NCBI GenBank assembly: GCA_944323845.1
Contig: CALUUA010000019.1
Coordinates: 1-33,321, forward strand
Origin: an uncultured Bacteroidales bacterium
GTDB taxonomy: Bacteria; Bacteroidota; Bacteroidia; Bacteroidales; UBA932
DNA length: 33,321 bases
Direction of reading: 5' to 3'
Below, in pieces: positions 32,901 to 33,321 of this stretch (its first letter is position 1; each line of letters begins with the position of its first letter). The translations under genes were made by a program, and so were the position numbers. Below the pieces are notes generated by a model. It was not told the origin of the DNA. It did not search any database and worked only from the letters and a program-made list of their open reading frames with translations.

Positions 32901-33020
32901 TCCTTTCTTTATTTCCTGTATTTCTTGTCCTCTTGTCCTTTCTGTTCTCCTGTCCTTCTGTCCTTTCTGTTCTCCTGTCCTTTCTGTTCTCCTGTCCTCC
33001 TGTCCTCCTGTCCGTTCTGT
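32886..33020. repeat. Pyrimidine-rich degenerate repeat tract
   Basis: Almost only C and T on the plus strand, built from TGTCC, TTCTG and TTCTC words. The 19-mer CCTTTCTGTTCTCCTGTCC occurs three times, starting at 32937, 32962 and 32979. The start overlaps the terminator T-run. No gene is supported here. Confidence 0.85.
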
Positions 33021-33037
33021 CACACATCATATCCCAC

Positions 33038-33321
33038 GGGACTAGCATCATTTTGGCCGAGTATCGCTCTAGGTCCATTGTTTTTCCTCGGGACTAGTAT
33101 CATTTTGGGCATGGATTGCGCTTAGTCCGGGTGTTTTGTGCGGGACTAGTATCATTTTGGCCGAGTATCGCTCCAGGTCTATTGTTTTTCCACGGGACTA
33201 GTATCATTTTGGCCGGGTATTGCGCTAGGTCCATTGTTTTTCCACGGGACTAGTATCATTTTGGGCATGGATTGCGCTTAGTCCGGGTGTTTTGTGCGGG
33301 ACTAGTATCATTTTGGCCGAG
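33038..33321. repeat. 52-bp tandem repeat array, continues beyond window
   Basis: The conserved head GGGACTAGTATCATTTTGG begins at 33038 (one base different), 33090, 33142, 33194, 33246 and 33298: an exact 52-bp period. The remaining 33 bp fall into two related classes, one with CTAGGTCCATTGTTTTTC and one with GCGCTTAGTCCGGGTGTTTT, in the order A-B-A-A-B. A period of 52 is not a multiple of three and no gene is visible. The array is cut by the window end. Confidence 0.92.

Noticed and set aside
32848..33078. Reverse-strand 76-codon frame rich in Arg, Thr, Glu and Lys
   Set aside because: The composition is produced by the pyrimidine repeat tract; no start signal or domain.
33038..33321. CRISPR array
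   Set aside because: The 33-bp tails between the constant heads are not unique spacers but two related, recurring classes, and no cas gene is present. It is a tandem repeat.

Overview
The window looks like chromosome from a member of the Bacteroidales (Bacteroidota), of no genus I can name with confidence. Three things point there: a GT3 glycogen synthase fused to a GT35 alpha-glucan phosphorylase, FimA/Mfa-type (type V pilus) lipoprotein fimbriae with DUF3575 and DUF5119 partners, and Bacteroidota-type promoter elements (TTTG ... TAnnTTTG).

Layout. 1-5116: housekeeping genes, namely the glycogen synthase/phosphorylase fusion (its 5' end lies outside the window) and ribF. 5186-6698: a small accessory module with an Mpi-like serine recombinase and a HigBA-type toxin-antitoxin pair, closed by several hairpins. 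6854-15912: a minus-strand fimbrial operon, read from right to left: OmpA-like/DUF3575 protein, DUF5119 lipoprotein, fimbrillin, fimbrillin, FimA/Mfa-like subunit, and a 1089-residue tip-like protein. 16243-32101: a plus-strand fimbrial operon with the same opening pair (DUF3575 then DUF5119, joined by the same ATGA overlap), then six fimbrillin-family lipoproteins and two very large tip-like proteins. 32256-33321: a META-domain lipoprotein, tRNA-Ser(GGA), a terminator, a pyrimidine-rich repeat tract and an exact-period 52-bp tandem array that runs off the end.

The two fimbrial operons diverge from one 330-bp AT-rich intergenic region. It holds three related palindromic repeats: two direct copies beside the minus-strand operon and one opposed copy beside the plus-strand operon. 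Just inside the opposed copy is the only good promoter -7 box I can see (TACCTTTG, pointing right). The geometry fits an invertible promoter that would select one of two complete fimbrial operons, and an Mpi-like invertase is encoded about 10 kb away. The repeats are themselves palindromic, so regulator operators are a real alternative.

How the genes may work together (inference from family knowledge): the DUF3575/OmpA-like proteins sit in the outer membrane, the DUF5119 lipoproteins are accessory or anchor-like, the fimbrillins are secreted as lipoproteins and polymerise after proteolytic removal of the N-terminus, and the large proteins with a C-terminal DPCPxGYR...VRC domain are tip adhesins. 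Long stem-loops between DUF5119 and the first fimbrillin, and after the first minus-strand fimbrillin, may set subunit ratios.
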